From: DASRQK01 sp964401685
GTDB taxonomy: Bacteria; Bacteroidota; Bacteroidia; Sphingobacteriales; Sphingobacteriaceae
Reading direction: 5' to 3'
Length of the DNA stretch: 64,000 nt
Assembly: GCA_964401685.1 (NCBI GenBank)
Contig: CAYNZH010000006.1
Coordinates: forward strand, 18,671 to 82,670
A model generated the notes under the pieces. That model did not search any database. It saw nothing but the letters and a program-made list of their open reading frames with translations, and had not been told where the DNA came from. A program made the position numbers and the translations under genes. Shown here in pieces: positions 32,936 through 43,000 of this stretch; within the stretch, counting starts at the first letter, position 1, and every line of letters starts with the position of its first letter.

Positions 32936-34408
32936 CTATTCTCCTTTTTGTTCCTTAATCAATTCTATTTTAGCTTCAATCTCTCCTACGACTTGACTGA
33001 CATCGGCATTCCCGCCTGCAGTTTGGAATCTGATAAATCCATCCCCGTCAATGAACACCTTAGTAGGAATGCCCTGAATACCGTACGCGGTAACTGTGGC
33101 CTTATCTCTTTCTTTCATCTCATCGTAAAGGACATGAAAAGTATATTGGTTTTCAGCGATAAAATCAGTGACGAGATCCACATAATTTTCTTCTGTCTGC
33201 CACGTATTGATGAATAAAAACTCTACGTTCGGATCGGCTGCATATTTGTTTACAGCAGCCTGCATTCCCGGGAAGGAAATGATGCAGGGTCCACACCAGG
33301 TAGCCCAGAAATCGAGCACGACAATCTTGCCCTTCATATCACTAAGGCTAACTGTTTCTCCTTTCATATTCTGCATAGAAAACTGAGGTGCTTCCTTTTT
33401 GACCATTGAGGACCTGTATTTTTCTTTCAGGCCAGCTTTTATCTTTCCATCCAGGGAAGCTCGGTAAGCAGCATAATCCGCATTTGCACCGTTGGCCAAA
33501 GGGTAAACTTTTTCCAGTTCATTCAGAATGTCCTGATTGGTCGAATGGTTAACCAGATAGTTTTCCAAAGTCTGGAAAGCCTCCTGATTCTTGCCTGTTT
33601 TGGCGTAACCTCTGGCAACTGTCAAAACATCGTTTGCCCGGACATTCCGCCCGGATCTTTCAATGACCTCCTCCGCCATTGCAATTCCTTTTTCTACCTG
33701 ACCGCTTTGAACCAAGGCGTCGGCGTAAAGGCCGTAGACCATATCATGCAAGCGTACACGATCTTCTTCCGCAGCAATCTTGCGTGACGCCGCTTCAAAA
33801 AGAGGTAGAGACGGTTGGTACTGACCAGCTTTGTGCATTTCCTGGCCAAGGTTGATCACCAAATGATAGTATTCTGAGGCAGATTCATTGTCACGGACCA
33901 ATTTGGTAACAGCGTCAAACTGATTGGCTTTTACCAGCGCGCGACCATACAGCGTGGCAGCTTGCAAGTATGCATACTGCTCACTTGGCTGAAAGGACGA
34001 TGGCGGAAACTTAGCGATCCACGCCTCGTACTGAGCCTGTGCAGCAGGATATTCTGCATTTTCACCCGTGAAAAGCGTCCGCAATTCCTGATCTCTGGCT
34101 GTCACGCCTCGGGGAAATTTTTCCAGAATTCCCGCTCGAATGTTATTAGCAGCTGACTCGTCGCCGAGAAAATTGTATAGGCTCGCAGCTAACACCTGAT
34201 TTCTTTCCAAGTCTGATTTTTCAAAAGCCTGGGCTTCAATCAACAACTGAGCTTTCGACGCCTCGTCATTCTTCGAAGCCAACTCATTGATCGCTTTACG
34301 AATATCTTCTTCACTCAGGTTTTCCTGGGTCGCAAGTTGGGCAAATCCCGCAGTGGTAAACGCCAGAAGCAGCGCGACTAAAAGGGAACCAAATTTTAAG
34401 TGTTTCAT
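32936..34408 (-). CDS. TlpA/ResA-like thioredoxin with N-terminal helical-repeat region
   Basis: A 490-aa exported protein. A signal peptide (1-23, ending AGFAQ) is followed by about 300 residues of helical TPR-like repeats (for instance EKGIAMAEEVIERSGRNVRANDV). The C-terminal TlpA-type thioredoxin domain (about 338-480) has the redox motif WCGPC at 371-375 and the cis-Pro loop GIQGIPTKVFIDG. It should act as a periplasmic thiol:disulfide reductase, for example in cytochrome maturation or repair of cell-surface proteins. A consensus promoter with a 19-bp spacer sits 45 bp upstream. It is followed by the serine hydrolase. Confidence 0.88.
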   Translation of the reverse strand: MKHLKFGSLLVALLLAFTTAGFAQLATQENLSEEDIRKAINELASKNDEASKAQLLIEAQAFEKSDLERNQVLAASLYNFLGDESAANNIRAGILEKFPRGVTARDQELRTLFTGENAEYPAAQAQYEAWIAKFPPSSFQPSEQYAYLQAATLYGRALVKANQFDAVTKLVRDNESASEYYHLVINLGQEMHKAGQYQPSLPLFEAASRKIAAEEDRVRLHDMVYGLYADALVQSGQVEKGIAMAEEVIERSGRNVRANDVLTVARGYAKTGKNQEAFQTLENYLVNHSTNQDILNELEKVYPLANGANADYAAYRASLDGKIKAGLKEKYRSSMVKKEAPQFSMQNMKGETVSLSDMKGKIVVLDFWATWCGPCIISFPGMQAAVNKYAADPNVEFLFINTWQTEENYVDLVTDFIAENQYTFHVLYDEMKERDKATVTAYGIQGIPTKVFIDGDGFIRFQTAGGNADVSQVVGEIEAKIELIKEQKGE

Positions 34409-34452
34409 TTTAAATAGATTTATATGAAATATAATACATAGGCAATAAAAAA

Positions 34453-34483
34453 TAAAGATAATTCATCGAAACGAAAAACCAAA
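34453..34483 (-). promoter_or_regulatory. Bacteroidota promoter of the TlpA-like gene
   Basis: TTTG (34480-34483, minus strand), a 19-bp spacer and TATCTTTA (34453-34460) match the -33/-7 pattern with ideal spacing and one mismatch in the -7 box. Confidence 0.55.
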
Positions 34484-34501
34484 ATAAAATCGAAGTTTTT
34501 T

Positions 34502-35428
34502 TTACACAATCTTTGATGCCGACACCAAAAATTCGAACAGATTTTCCCGGATGGTAATATTCAGCGGGATCTCCGGAGAGAGGATCAGTTCGTCGTCAAC
34601 GTGCATGTATTGACTTTGGCATTCCAGAGTCAGGGTATTTGTGATCAAGGTTTTCCACTCAAAGGGTCCTTCTCCCGTGGCAATTAGTTGCCTGATGTAG
34701 GCGGCTAGCTCGGCGCGGCGATCCTCATCGACACAGACCACATGGAACTGCCCGTCATCGGTCTTCACATCGGGAGCAAGAGGAATATTCGGTCCAATAG
34801 ATTGTATATTCATGATCTCCAATAGAATGGCTTTGCCTTCCAAAACCTGATCGTCGGTCTTAATCCGATATGGCTCCGCCTCCGCCGTTAGAACTATTTG
34901 GTGCAGAATTTCCAATGCCAGGCGGAGCTCTTCCTGTGCGCTTTCTAGCTGGGATTTGTCCACCGATTCCATCTTGCGCATGAGGGCAGGGAACACGCCA
35001 AAGCCTGCTCCTTCCAGGAAAAACTCCGTATTGTCGGCGTACTGAATTACCCCGACATCAAAACGAAGCCGCTCGCTGCTGCTCCAGCTTTTTATGTGGG
35101 CTTCCTCGTCCAAATCACGATTTATTCCGAGAGTTTTAGACAGGTTGTTGGCCGTACCCATGGGCAAAATTGCGAGCGGGATGCGTTTGTCCAAAACCGG
35201 GCGCATAACGAGTTCCTTTACCACCGCGCGGATCGTTCCATCGCCTCCCGCAATCACGGCAAAGTCCGCCTGTTCGATCTGCCTCGTCCAGTCGGCATCC
35301 TCTTTCAAGGAATGATAAATACATCCGTAGCCGTATTTTTCAATTGCTTTCACCAATTGGGACTGCACATGGTCTTCGTCGCCCGCCTTGGGGTTGTGCA
35401 ATAAAAGTGCCTTTTGCATAGATTCCAT
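34502..35428 (-). CDS. Diacylglycerol-kinase-family lipid kinase
   Basis: A 308-aa YegS/DgkB-like kinase that uses ATP to phosphorylate a lipid alcohol at the inner membrane face. LLLHNPKAG (8-16) and the nucleotide motif AGGDGT (60-65) are conserved, followed by LAILPMGTANNLSKTLGI and FFLEGAGFGVFPALM. The C-terminal beta-sandwich includes DVKTDDGQFHVVCVDE. Start ATG 35428 or ATG 35419 (MQKALLLHNPK) are both possible. It diverges from surE with 63 bp between them. Substrate (diacylglycerol, sphingoid or other) is not known. Confidence 0.9.
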   Translation of the reverse strand: MESMQKALLLHNPKAGDEDHVQSQLVKAIEKYGYGCIYHSLKEDADWTRQIEQADFAVIAGGDGTIRAVVKELVMRPVLDKRIPLAILPMGTANNLSKTLGINRDLDEEAHIKSWSSSERLRFDVGVIQYADNTEFFLEGAGFGVFPALMRKMESVDKSQLESAQEELRLALEILHQIVLTAEAEPYRIKTDDQVLEGKAILLEIMNIQSIGPNIPLAPDVKTDDGQFHVVCVDEDRRAELAAYIRQLIATGEGPFEWKTLITNTLTLECQSQYMHVDDELILSPEIPLNITIRENLFEFLVSASKIV

Positions 35429-35491
35429 TTTATGCTAAACATTTGGATCGATTCAATTGTTGCTGTTTTAGAAAATATTTATTTACTGGAT

Positions 35492-36217
35492 ATGAGGATT
35501 TTGGTTACAAATGATGATGGAATATATAGTCCGGGTATAGCTGCGCTCGCCCAGGTTGCCAAGAAATTTGGTGAAGTACGTGTAGTTGCCCCGGATGTGG
35601 AGCAGTCGTCTATGGGGCATGCAGTCACTCATTCCCGGCCGCTGCGGTACAAGAGATCGCCGGTGGAGTTTAAGGACGTCGAAGCATACCGGGTGAATGG
35701 TACGCCCGCCGACTGTGTGGCGATGGGTATGCACTTGTGGTCCAATGCAGATGTCGTTCTTTCAGGTATAAATATGGGACCGAATCTCGGAAATTCCATG
35801 TGGCACTCGGGCACCTTGGCTGCAGCAAAGCAAGCGGCTCTTTACGGTGTAAAAGGCATAGCCTTCAGTACACCTGTCGGAAAAACCGAGCCGGATTTTG
35901 ACGCGTTGGAGCCCTTTGTGGAAGAAGCCCTGGAAATGTTGTTAAAGGGTGAAGCAACGGGCTTATATAACGTCAATCTCCCTGCCTCCCCTACTGGCCT
36001 GGTGTGGACCCGCCAATCGGTCAGGCTATATGACGGCGTCGTAATGCCTGGTACGGATCCAATGGGCCGAAAGCATTATTGGTTCACGGTGAGAGCATTA
36101 GAACCGGCAGAAGAGGGAACCGATAGATGGGCGGTCGAAAACAATCTGGTATCAATCACGCCCTTACGTCTGGATTTGACTGATGAAGAATTGCTTAGAA
36201 AAAAGTTGGACCACTAA
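35492..36217 (+). CDS. surE: 5'/3'-nucleotidase SurE
   Basis: A 241-aa cytosolic metal-dependent phosphatase acting on nucleoside monophosphates and short polyphosphates. The N-terminus MRILVTNDDG carries the metal ligands Asp8 and Asp9. Ser40 (EQSSMGHA) and the Asn in LSGINMGPNLG complete the site. NGTPADCV and YSGTLAAA-like WHSGTLAAAKQAALYG are family signatures. The start is ATG 35492; an upstream TTG would add 26 non-homologous residues reaching into the divergent lipid-kinase gene. Confidence 0.95.
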   Translation: MRILVTNDDGIYSPGIAALAQVAKKFGEVRVVAPDVEQSSMGHAVTHSRPLRYKRSPVEFKDVEAYRVNGTPADCVAMGMHLWSNADVVLSGINMGPNLGNSMWHSGTLAAAKQAALYGVKGIAFSTPVGKTEPDFDALEPFVEEALEMLLKGEATGLYNVNLPASPTGLVWTRQSVRLYDGVVMPGTDPMGRKHYWFTVRALEPAEEGTDRWAVENNLVSITPLRLDLTDEELLRKKLDH

Positions 36218-36244
36218 CAATAATCCTTACTATTAAGGGCCTCT

Positions 36245-36901
36245 TTACCATAAGCCGCCAAATAGAAGATATACCAGCAATAATATTCCTACAAACAAAA
36301 AGCTCGGCAACAACAAATTGAGGATGGCCCGGCCTATGGAAAATTTCTGAACTTCCGAAATTCCTATGACCAGGAAGACGATGGCATAGATAACCAAAAC
36401 AATCTCGATCACCGCGCAAACATAATAAAAGATGTTGTTGAATAGACTATCATTCAGCAACTGACCATCACTTTTGAATAGTTCTATGCCGTAAACGGAG
36501 ATTTGAAGGGCCCATATAAAAAGACTGATACCGATGGGTATCAAGGCATACGCGACCACCCGTACAATGCCACGAATCCCGGCTTTTCCGCCAAGCCACG
36601 ACCCTGTCCAACTGACGAGCGCGCAAAGCAGGTAATAATAAATCCAGCCGGAAAGTCCACCGACGATGATCGAAAATAAGAGGATTTCGAGGAGAGATTG
36701 CGTATCACCTCGACCGTCTGTAACAGCCCGGGAGAGGGCATTGGAAATACCGCCTAAGATTAAAAGAAGAGGAACCGCAGTACGGTGATTGTTTTCTACA
36801 ATAAACTTGAATACCTGCCGTGGCGAACGCCAAATTTGGGCAAAAATCTCCTGGTCAGGCAAAAAACCTGAACGAGCCCCCGGATCAACGTCATTTCGCA
36901 T
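36245..36901 (-). CDS. Yip1-family membrane protein
   Basis: A 218-aa protein with a polar N-terminus (MRNDVDPGARSGFLPDQEIFAQIWRSPRQVFKFIVENN) and five membrane helices from about residue 37 to the C-terminus. SWTGSWLGGKAGIRGIVRVVAYALIPIGI in the middle is typical of the bacterial Yip1-like domain. The start is ATG 36901; a longer frame runs into the neighbouring mscS gene and is a shadow. It is convergent with surE (27 bp apart) and 35 bp downstream of mscS. Function unknown in bacteria. Confidence 0.82.
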   Translation of the reverse strand: MRNDVDPGARSGFLPDQEIFAQIWRSPRQVFKFIVENNHRTAVPLLLILGGISNALSRAVTDGRGDTQSLLEILLFSIIVGGLSGWIYYYLLCALVSWTGSWLGGKAGIRGIVRVVAYALIPIGISLFIWALQISVYGIELFKSDGQLLNDSLFNNIFYYVCAVIEIVLVIYAIVFLVIGISEVQKFSIGRAILNLLLPSFLFVGILLLVYLLFGGLW

Positions 36902-36936
36902 AATAGTTGAATAATTTAGTCTATAATTGCGCAGAA

Positions 36937-38001
36937 TCACGCCCTTTCCAACTCGACACGGGTCTTGACAATACTGTCGGGATAATGCTGCTTCACAAAG
37001 GTAATTAATTTTTCCCGAATATAACAACGTAAGTCCCAGGCTTCGCCAGAATTGCGGCAACTCATCAAGGCGCGAAGTTCCATGGTACGCTCCTTGAGAT
37101 CGGTGACTTGCAAAACGTCGACCTTGCCGTCCCAAAGGGAATGCCCGTGCAGCAAACGGGTCAATTCCTGACGGAGCGGCTCGACAGGCATGGTATAATC
37201 TGTATAGATATAGACGATCCCGAGAATTTCTGCGGACGTACGCGTCCAGTTTTGGAAGGGATTTGATATAAAATACTGTATCGGAAGTACCAAACGGCGC
37301 TTATCCCAGATGTTGACCACCACGTACGTCAGGTTGATCTCCTCAACCCTTCCCCATTCGCCCTCCACAATCAACACATCATCTATACGAAAGGGTTGAG
37401 TGAACGCAATTTCGAAGCCCGCAAGCAGATTTCCAATAGATTTTTGGGCCGCAAAACCGATGATTATTCCACCGAGCCCCACTCCAGTCAGCAATCCGGT
37501 TCCAATTTTTTGCATGTTGTCAAAGCTGAGGAGAACAATGGCAATCGTAATCACTACAATGATGGCAATCAGTACTTTTCGAACAAATTGGATTTGAGTT
37601 TGGGCTTTACGCGCCCTAAGATTGTCCGGACGGTTGTAATCAAAACGAAAATTAAAATAATCCTCGGCTATACGTATGATTCGGATGAGTACAATGGCAA
37701 AACATGTAATCAGAAGGATTTCAGTAACCTTGCTGATCGCAGGGTAAATCCGAGGTGGCACGCGCAATAAGGGCATCAGCGCATTGAATAACAGCAAAGG
37801 AAAGAGCACATTCATCACTTTATTGAGGTGTTTAAGGGACGACCTGTATACAGAGAATGTGCGTTTGGGGGCACGCTTTGGCTTCAGAAGGGGAATAAGC
37901 AGGTATTTGATCAACAAAGCTGTCAGAATGGTAACACCGATCAGTATTAAATTCCACAGAAAATCCGGAATAGTAGGAAGCAAGTCCTCAAATTTAAGCA
38001 T
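36937..38001 (-). CDS. MscS-family mechanosensitive ion channel
   Basis: A 354-aa channel that opens under membrane tension to release osmolytes. Three or four N-terminal helices are followed by the pore helix GTGLLTGVGLGGIIIGFAAQKSIGNLLAGFEIAF with its Gly/Ala packing. The beta domain then begins FRIDDVLIVEGEWGRVEEINLTYVVVNIWDKRRLVLPIQYFI. The C-terminal alpha-beta domain ends IVKTRVELERA. The start ATG 38001 (MLKFEDLLPTIPDF) is chosen because the longer frame starts inside the sigma-factor promoter region and adds 65 unlikely residues. Confidence 0.92.
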   Translation of the reverse strand: MLKFEDLLPTIPDFLWNLILIGVTILTALLIKYLLIPLLKPKRAPKRTFSVYRSSLKHLNKVMNVLFPLLLFNALMPLLRVPPRIYPAISKVTEILLITCFAIVLIRIIRIAEDYFNFRFDYNRPDNLRARKAQTQIQFVRKVLIAIIVVITIAIVLLSFDNMQKIGTGLLTGVGLGGIIIGFAAQKSIGNLLAGFEIAFTQPFRIDDVLIVEGEWGRVEEINLTYVVVNIWDKRRLVLPIQYFISNPFQNWTRTSAEILGIVYIYTDYTMPVEPLRQELTRLLHGHSLWDGKVDVLQVTDLKERTMELRALMSCRNSGEAWDLRCYIREKLITFVKQHYPDSIVKTRVELERA

Positions 38002-38082
38002 AGGCCTTTTAGGAAAACAAACTCGATTTATGCATTTTTGTTTTTTATTAGTACTTTTAGCAAATCCAATTATAAATGGACT

Positions 38083-38688
38083 ATGCATAGCCTTAGAGAT
38101 CTTTCTGAAGTTGAACTGATTGTGATGTTGAATCGCAACTCGGAGGAAGCATTTCTGGAAATCTACCGAAGGAATAAGGATAAAATTGCCGGCCACCTTT
38201 TGCGCTTGTTGAAGTCACCGGCACTGGTGGAGGAAGTTTTACAGGAAGTATTTTTAGTGCTTTGGGAAAAACGGCAGGCGCTCAACAAGGAGCAAAATCT
38301 CTCCGGATACCTGTACAGAGTCGCGGTCAATAAAAGTAAAAACATTTTCAGACGTCTTGCCTATGACAAACGCATGAGAGCGGACTTTCTGGAAAACATT
38401 TACGGTCCTGCGGAAAATCCCATCGAGGCCTGGCTCGAAGATAAGGATACGAAACGTGTTCTGGATGCCCTACTGGACACCTTGCCGCCCCAGCAACGCA
38501 AGGTCTTTATACTTTGCAAATTGGAGGGCCTTAGCTACAAGGAAGTAAGCGAGCAGCTCCAAATCTCAGAGACCACGGTGAACAGTCATATTCGAAATGC
38601 CAATAAAAGTCTCCGCCTGGAGATTCGCCGTGTTCCCGGGCTTTCCGCCCTATTGACCATTACCCTCCTCTTTTTATTTTTAATTTAA
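38083..38688 (+). CDS. ECF sigma factor with hydrophobic C-terminal tail
   Basis: A 201-aa sigma-70 family ECF factor with region 2 (EAFLEIYRRNKDKIAGHLLRLLKSPALVEEVLQEVFLVLWEKRQAL) and region 4 (LPPQQRKVFILCKLEGLSYKEVSEQLQISETTVNSHIRNANKSLR). The last 16 residues, LSALLTITLLFLFLI, form a hydrophobic stretch long enough to enter the membrane. Such tails recur in the SusCD-linked sigma subgroup of Bacteroidota. The start is ATG 38083. It is followed after 59 bp by fecR, then SusC and SusD, making a complete trans-envelope signalling unit. Confidence 0.92.
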   Translation: MHSLRDLSEVELIVMLNRNSEEAFLEIYRRNKDKIAGHLLRLLKSPALVEEVLQEVFLVLWEKRQALNKEQNLSGYLYRVAVNKSKNIFRRLAYDKRMRADFLENIYGPAENPIEAWLEDKDTKRVLDALLDTLPPQQRKVFILCKLEGLSYKEVSEQLQISETTVNSHIRNANKSLRLEIRRVPGLSALLTITLLFLFLI

Positions 38689-38747
38689 TTTTTCCTTGCT
38701 TGCTTTTTTCGACTCGTGTGTATAACAAGCACAAGAGGAAAACAATT

Positions 38748-39929
38748 ATGGACAAACTCCGGCGAATTGAGTTTTTATTTCAAAAGTACTTGGAATCCAC
38801 AATTTCTGTGGACGAAATGCGCGAAATGCTCGACCATTTCGACCAATTTGGCATTCCGCCAGAGATAGACACCTTGATGCACGCTGAATTTGCAAAACCT
38901 ACGCCCACTGACGAATACAGTGACATTAAGGATGCTGTGGAGCAGCGTTTGGTTGCCCACCTGGCAAAAAATTCGAGGAAAACGCGGATATTGCCACTCT
39001 GGGCAGCGGCTTCTGTTGTATTTGCCGTCCTGATCGGGGCATTTTTGCTCATCACTCCGCAAAATCCCTGGCGGCCTATGCCAGAACAGCTTGCCGCCGG
39101 AGACGCTGTCATTGCCCCCGCAAGCAATAAAGCTACCATTGAGCTACCTGACGGGCAGGTGATCGCATTGGACGAAAATCGCGGGGGGATCGCCATCGAG
39201 AGCGGGCGCATTAGCTATGAAGGCGTTCAGAACCCAATACATGAGCTTCGTGATGACCAAAGCGTTCAATTGATCACAGTCAAAACGCCCAGAGGCGGCA
39301 CCTATCAGGTTCGTCTACCGGATGGGACTGAAGTCTGGCTCAACGCCGAAACTTCGCTGAAATACCCCTCGAGGTTTAACAAAGACGAGCGCGTGGTACA
39401 TCTCGAAGGGGAAGCCTATTTTGCAGTAAAAAGAACCGATGCGGACCTTCCGTTTAAAGTGGTGAGCGCGGGCCAAACCGTGGAAGTTTTAGGCACGACC
39501 TTCAACATTTCGGCTTATCCAGAGGAAAAAGCAATGAAAACAACGCTGATAAATGGAAAAGTTACGGTGCATCAGACATATCGGCAGGAATTCCTCACCC
39601 TACAGCCCGGACAACAAGCTCAAGTGGACGGCATTCATATGAAGAAGGTCGAAGTCGATGTCAATGACCACATTGACTGGAAAAACGGGGAGTTTGTTTT
39701 TCGGGGCGAAACAGCAAAAGAAACACTTCGCCGAATAGCACGATGGTATGATGTCGATGTCGATTACCAGGATAATACTTCGGAAGAACGATACTCCGGA
39801 AGCATATCCAGATACGATGACATCCAAACCGTCCTTGACATCATGCGAGAAGCCGGTGAACTGGAGTTTAAAATAAAGGATCGCACGGTAGTGGTCTCGA
39901 AAAAACCAGCATCTGAAAGTATCAGATAA
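38748..39929 (+). CDS. FecR-family anti-sigma factor
   Basis: A 393-aa single-pass protein. The cytoplasmic N-terminus (1-80) binds the sigma factor, one membrane helix (LPLWAAASVVFAVLIGAFLLI, about 82-102) crosses the inner membrane, and the periplasmic FecR domain contains TPRGGTYQVRLPDGTEVWLNAETSLKYPSRF and VEVLGTTFNISAYPEEKAMKTTLINGKV. A C-terminal secretin-like domain (ETAKETLRRIARWYDVDVDY) contacts the STN domain of the SusC receptor. The start is ATG 38748. It relays ligand loading of the downstream SusC to the upstream sigma factor. Confidence 0.94.
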   Translation: MDKLRRIEFLFQKYLESTISVDEMREMLDHFDQFGIPPEIDTLMHAEFAKPTPTDEYSDIKDAVEQRLVAHLAKNSRKTRILPLWAAASVVFAVLIGAFLLITPQNPWRPMPEQLAAGDAVIAPASNKATIELPDGQVIALDENRGGIAIESGRISYEGVQNPIHELRDDQSVQLITVKTPRGGTYQVRLPDGTEVWLNAETSLKYPSRFNKDERVVHLEGEAYFAVKRTDADLPFKVVSAGQTVEVLGTTFNISAYPEEKAMKTTLINGKVTVHQTYRQEFLTLQPGQQAQVDGIHMKKVEVDVNDHIDWKNGEFVFRGETAKETLRRIARWYDVDVDYQDNTSEERYSGSISRYDDIQTVLDIMREAGELEFKIKDRTVVVSKKPASESIR

Positions 39930-40042
39930 TCGTAGTAAATATGAGCGAAAGGAGGAAAATTACAATGAATTGAAACGCGGAAAAACGACAATTTTCAACA
40001 TTTATACATATCTAAGTTAATTATTTACCAAAATTATTGCAA

Positions 40043-43000
40043 ATGCACCATAAAAAAATGTTTAGGCGCCTCCAGCTCACTGTAGCGTTGGTCCTATTGT
40101 TAATTTTTCAGGTGGGCGCCAGGAGCCTTGCGCAGCCATATCTCACACTTTCGAAGAAAAATATTACGCTCAAGGAGGTGTTCAGCGAGATTAAAAAACA
40201 AACCGATTTTACTGTGTTTTATTCGACAAATCGAGTGGATGACGAACATCTGATCAACGCAAATTTCCATGGGATAGACCTGAAACAAGCGATGAAAGAG
40301 ATTTTGAGCGGCTTGCCCCTAACCTATGTCATAAAGGAAAACACGATTGTCATCAAGGAGACTCAGGCGCCAGCGACAAATCGTGTGCAAACCCAGTCGG
40401 TCGCTCCACAACAACAAACGGTGCGGGGACAGGTCCGTGATAGCCAGGGTAATGTCCTGGATGGCGTTTCCGTGACTGTCAAAGGAAGTCGTACGAGCGT
40501 GATCACTGGGACCGACGGATCTTTCAGTATCAATGCGCTGCCGTCGGACGTGCTAGTATTTACTTATGTGGGGATGGCGGCCCAGGAGACTACGGTCGGA
40601 AATAGAACCGTCATCAACATGACCCTTCAGCAAGATGTCAGCGACATCGATGAAGTCGTCGTGGTTGCCTTCGGTACGGCGCGTAAGAGCACTTACACAG
40701 GGTCTGCAGCGGTCATCGGCGAAGAAACATTTACCAACAGACCCATCACGGAGATTTCACAGGCGCTGACAGGATCGGTCCCTGGTGTTCAAGTGGGAAC
40801 ATCCAATGGGCAGCCAGGATCAGAGCCAACGCTGCGTATCCGCGGAATAGGCTCGTTCAATGCAGGCAATGCACCCCTTATTATCCTGGACGGAATGCCC
40901 TATGATAACGCCTTTAGCAGTATCAACCCGAACGACGTAGAAAGTGTAACTGTACTTAAGGACGCGTCTTCGGCTGCACTTTATGGTGCCCGGGGCGCCA
41001 ATGGTGTTTTGTTAGTGACGACCAAAAAAGGCCGGGCAGGCAAACCCATGGTATCGGTCAAATACAACCATGGTTTGACATCCAGACAGAGTTCCGATTA
41101 CGAACGTTTGAACGACAAGGACTATATGGAATTGTACTGGGAAGCACATCGCAATACCTTTGTACTTAATGGCCGTTCGGTCGAAGAAGCAAATGCCTTG
41201 GCTGGCTCTGCATTACTTGCGGGTCTGAGTTACAATCCATATTTGATGGACGCATCCGAGCTTTTCACAAGTGACGGCCGTCTCAATCCCAATGCAAGGA
41301 ATATGTGGGCAGATGACACTGACTGGTATGATGCCATCACACAGGTGGGCAAAAGACACGATGCCAATTTAGCAATCAGCGGAGGTAACGACAGAACAGA
41401 TTATTACACCTCACTTGGTTATATGAACGAAGAAGGGTTTATAATCGGTTCGGCATTCAACAGGCTTTCCGCCAAATCAAACATCAACTCTCAGGTGACT
41501 CCGTGGCTTAAAATGGGTGCGAACATCAATGTAGCCCAGTCCGGCGCCGAAGGCCAGCAAACAGAGACCAGTGGCGCGATTTCTAACCCCTTCAGGGCAA
41601 CCAGGTTTTTGGGAAACTTATTCCCGATCCATCTGCACGACCCGGCAACAGGTGCATATATTCTGGATGAGAACGGGCAAAAAATCCCTGACTTTGGAAA
41701 CGGTTGGACCTCAGAGGACGGATCGATCGTGATTTCTGGAAGGGACGCATTTGCAAATAGCAACCACCCCTACGAAGTCCACAATATCAATAACGGCTAC
41801 CTAAGGCAGACGATCAACCTTAAAGGCTTTATGGATGCAACATTGGCCAAGGACTTGGTATTGACTGTCAATGGAGGCCTTGGTTCCAATATGTACAGAA
41901 GTTGGAGCGGCGGCTATGTCTACGAGCAAAAGGGCAACGCCGGAACTTCATCCAAAAACATCTCCAATACGACAACGTGGACTTTCCAGCAGCTCTTAAA
42001 CTACAACAAAGATTTTGGCAAACACCACTTCAGTGCGTTGTTAGGACATGAAAGCTATCAATATGGCTACCATTATATGTCTACGTCGATGAAAACCCAG
42101 TCGATCTTTGGAAATAATTTCGAGTACGCTAACTTTACGGAAATCAATGCACTTCCTAACTCCTATACGCATAACTACCGAGTAGAGGGCTACCTTTCGC
42201 GTTTGAGCTATGACTATGACGGCAAGTATTTTGCATCTGGATCTTATAGAAGGGACGGCTCCTCCCGGTTCTATAAGGACGTGAGATGGGGAGATTTCTG
42301 GTCTGTGGGTGCTGGATGGGCATTGGAAAGAGAGAACTTCCTATCCGACGTCGCTTTTGTAAACATGCTTAAATTACGAGCCTCTTATGGCGTTGTCGGA
42401 AACGATGATCTTTCTGGGTACTACCCGTGGAGAGCGACCTATACCCCCAGTGACAACGGCGAACCAGGCTATATTCAGGCTGGACTTGGCAACCAGACGC
42501 TGACCTGGGAGACCTCGAAAAATTTCGACGTTGCTACAGAGTTTCGTTTGTTCAACAATCGTTTGGAGGGAACGGTCGAGTATTTCCACCGGGTTTCAAG
42601 CAACCTTTTATTTAGCGTGCCAAAACCCATTTCATCGGGCGTTTCCAATGTCGATGTCAATGCCGGATCCATGTACAATAAGGGAGTCGAAATTTCCCTT
42701 GATGGTGAAGTCCTGCGTGCTGGAGATTTCCGCCTAAGGCTAAATGCACATTCGACTTACCTGCAAAACCGAATCACTAACTTGCCTTTGGACCCTTACC
42801 CGACTTCGGTTTATAAAATCGAAGAAGGGCACTCACGCTACGATTTTTGGTTGAGACAGTGGTACGGCGTCAATCCTGACAACGGTTACAATCTTTTCAA
42901 AGCAGATCTCGAGCAATTTGAATTTGCAGAAGCTGAACTCAAGGAAATCGATGGCGTAATGTACACTGAAAACGTCGAAAAGAGTGCATACGACTATTCG

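Noticed and set aside
36902..37135. N-terminal extension of the Yip1-like protein
   Set aside because: The longer frame overlaps mscS on the same strand and reads through its coding sequence; ATG 36901 is the natural start.
38002..38196. N-terminal extension of the MscS channel
   Set aside because: The extra 65 residues are not channel-like and overlap the divergent sigma gene and its promoter region. ATG 38001 agrees with the family.
39942..39976. Short upstream frame before susC (ATG with a nearby GGAGG)
   Set aside because: It codes for only about ten residues with no conservation evidence available. It could be a leader peptide but there is nothing to support it.
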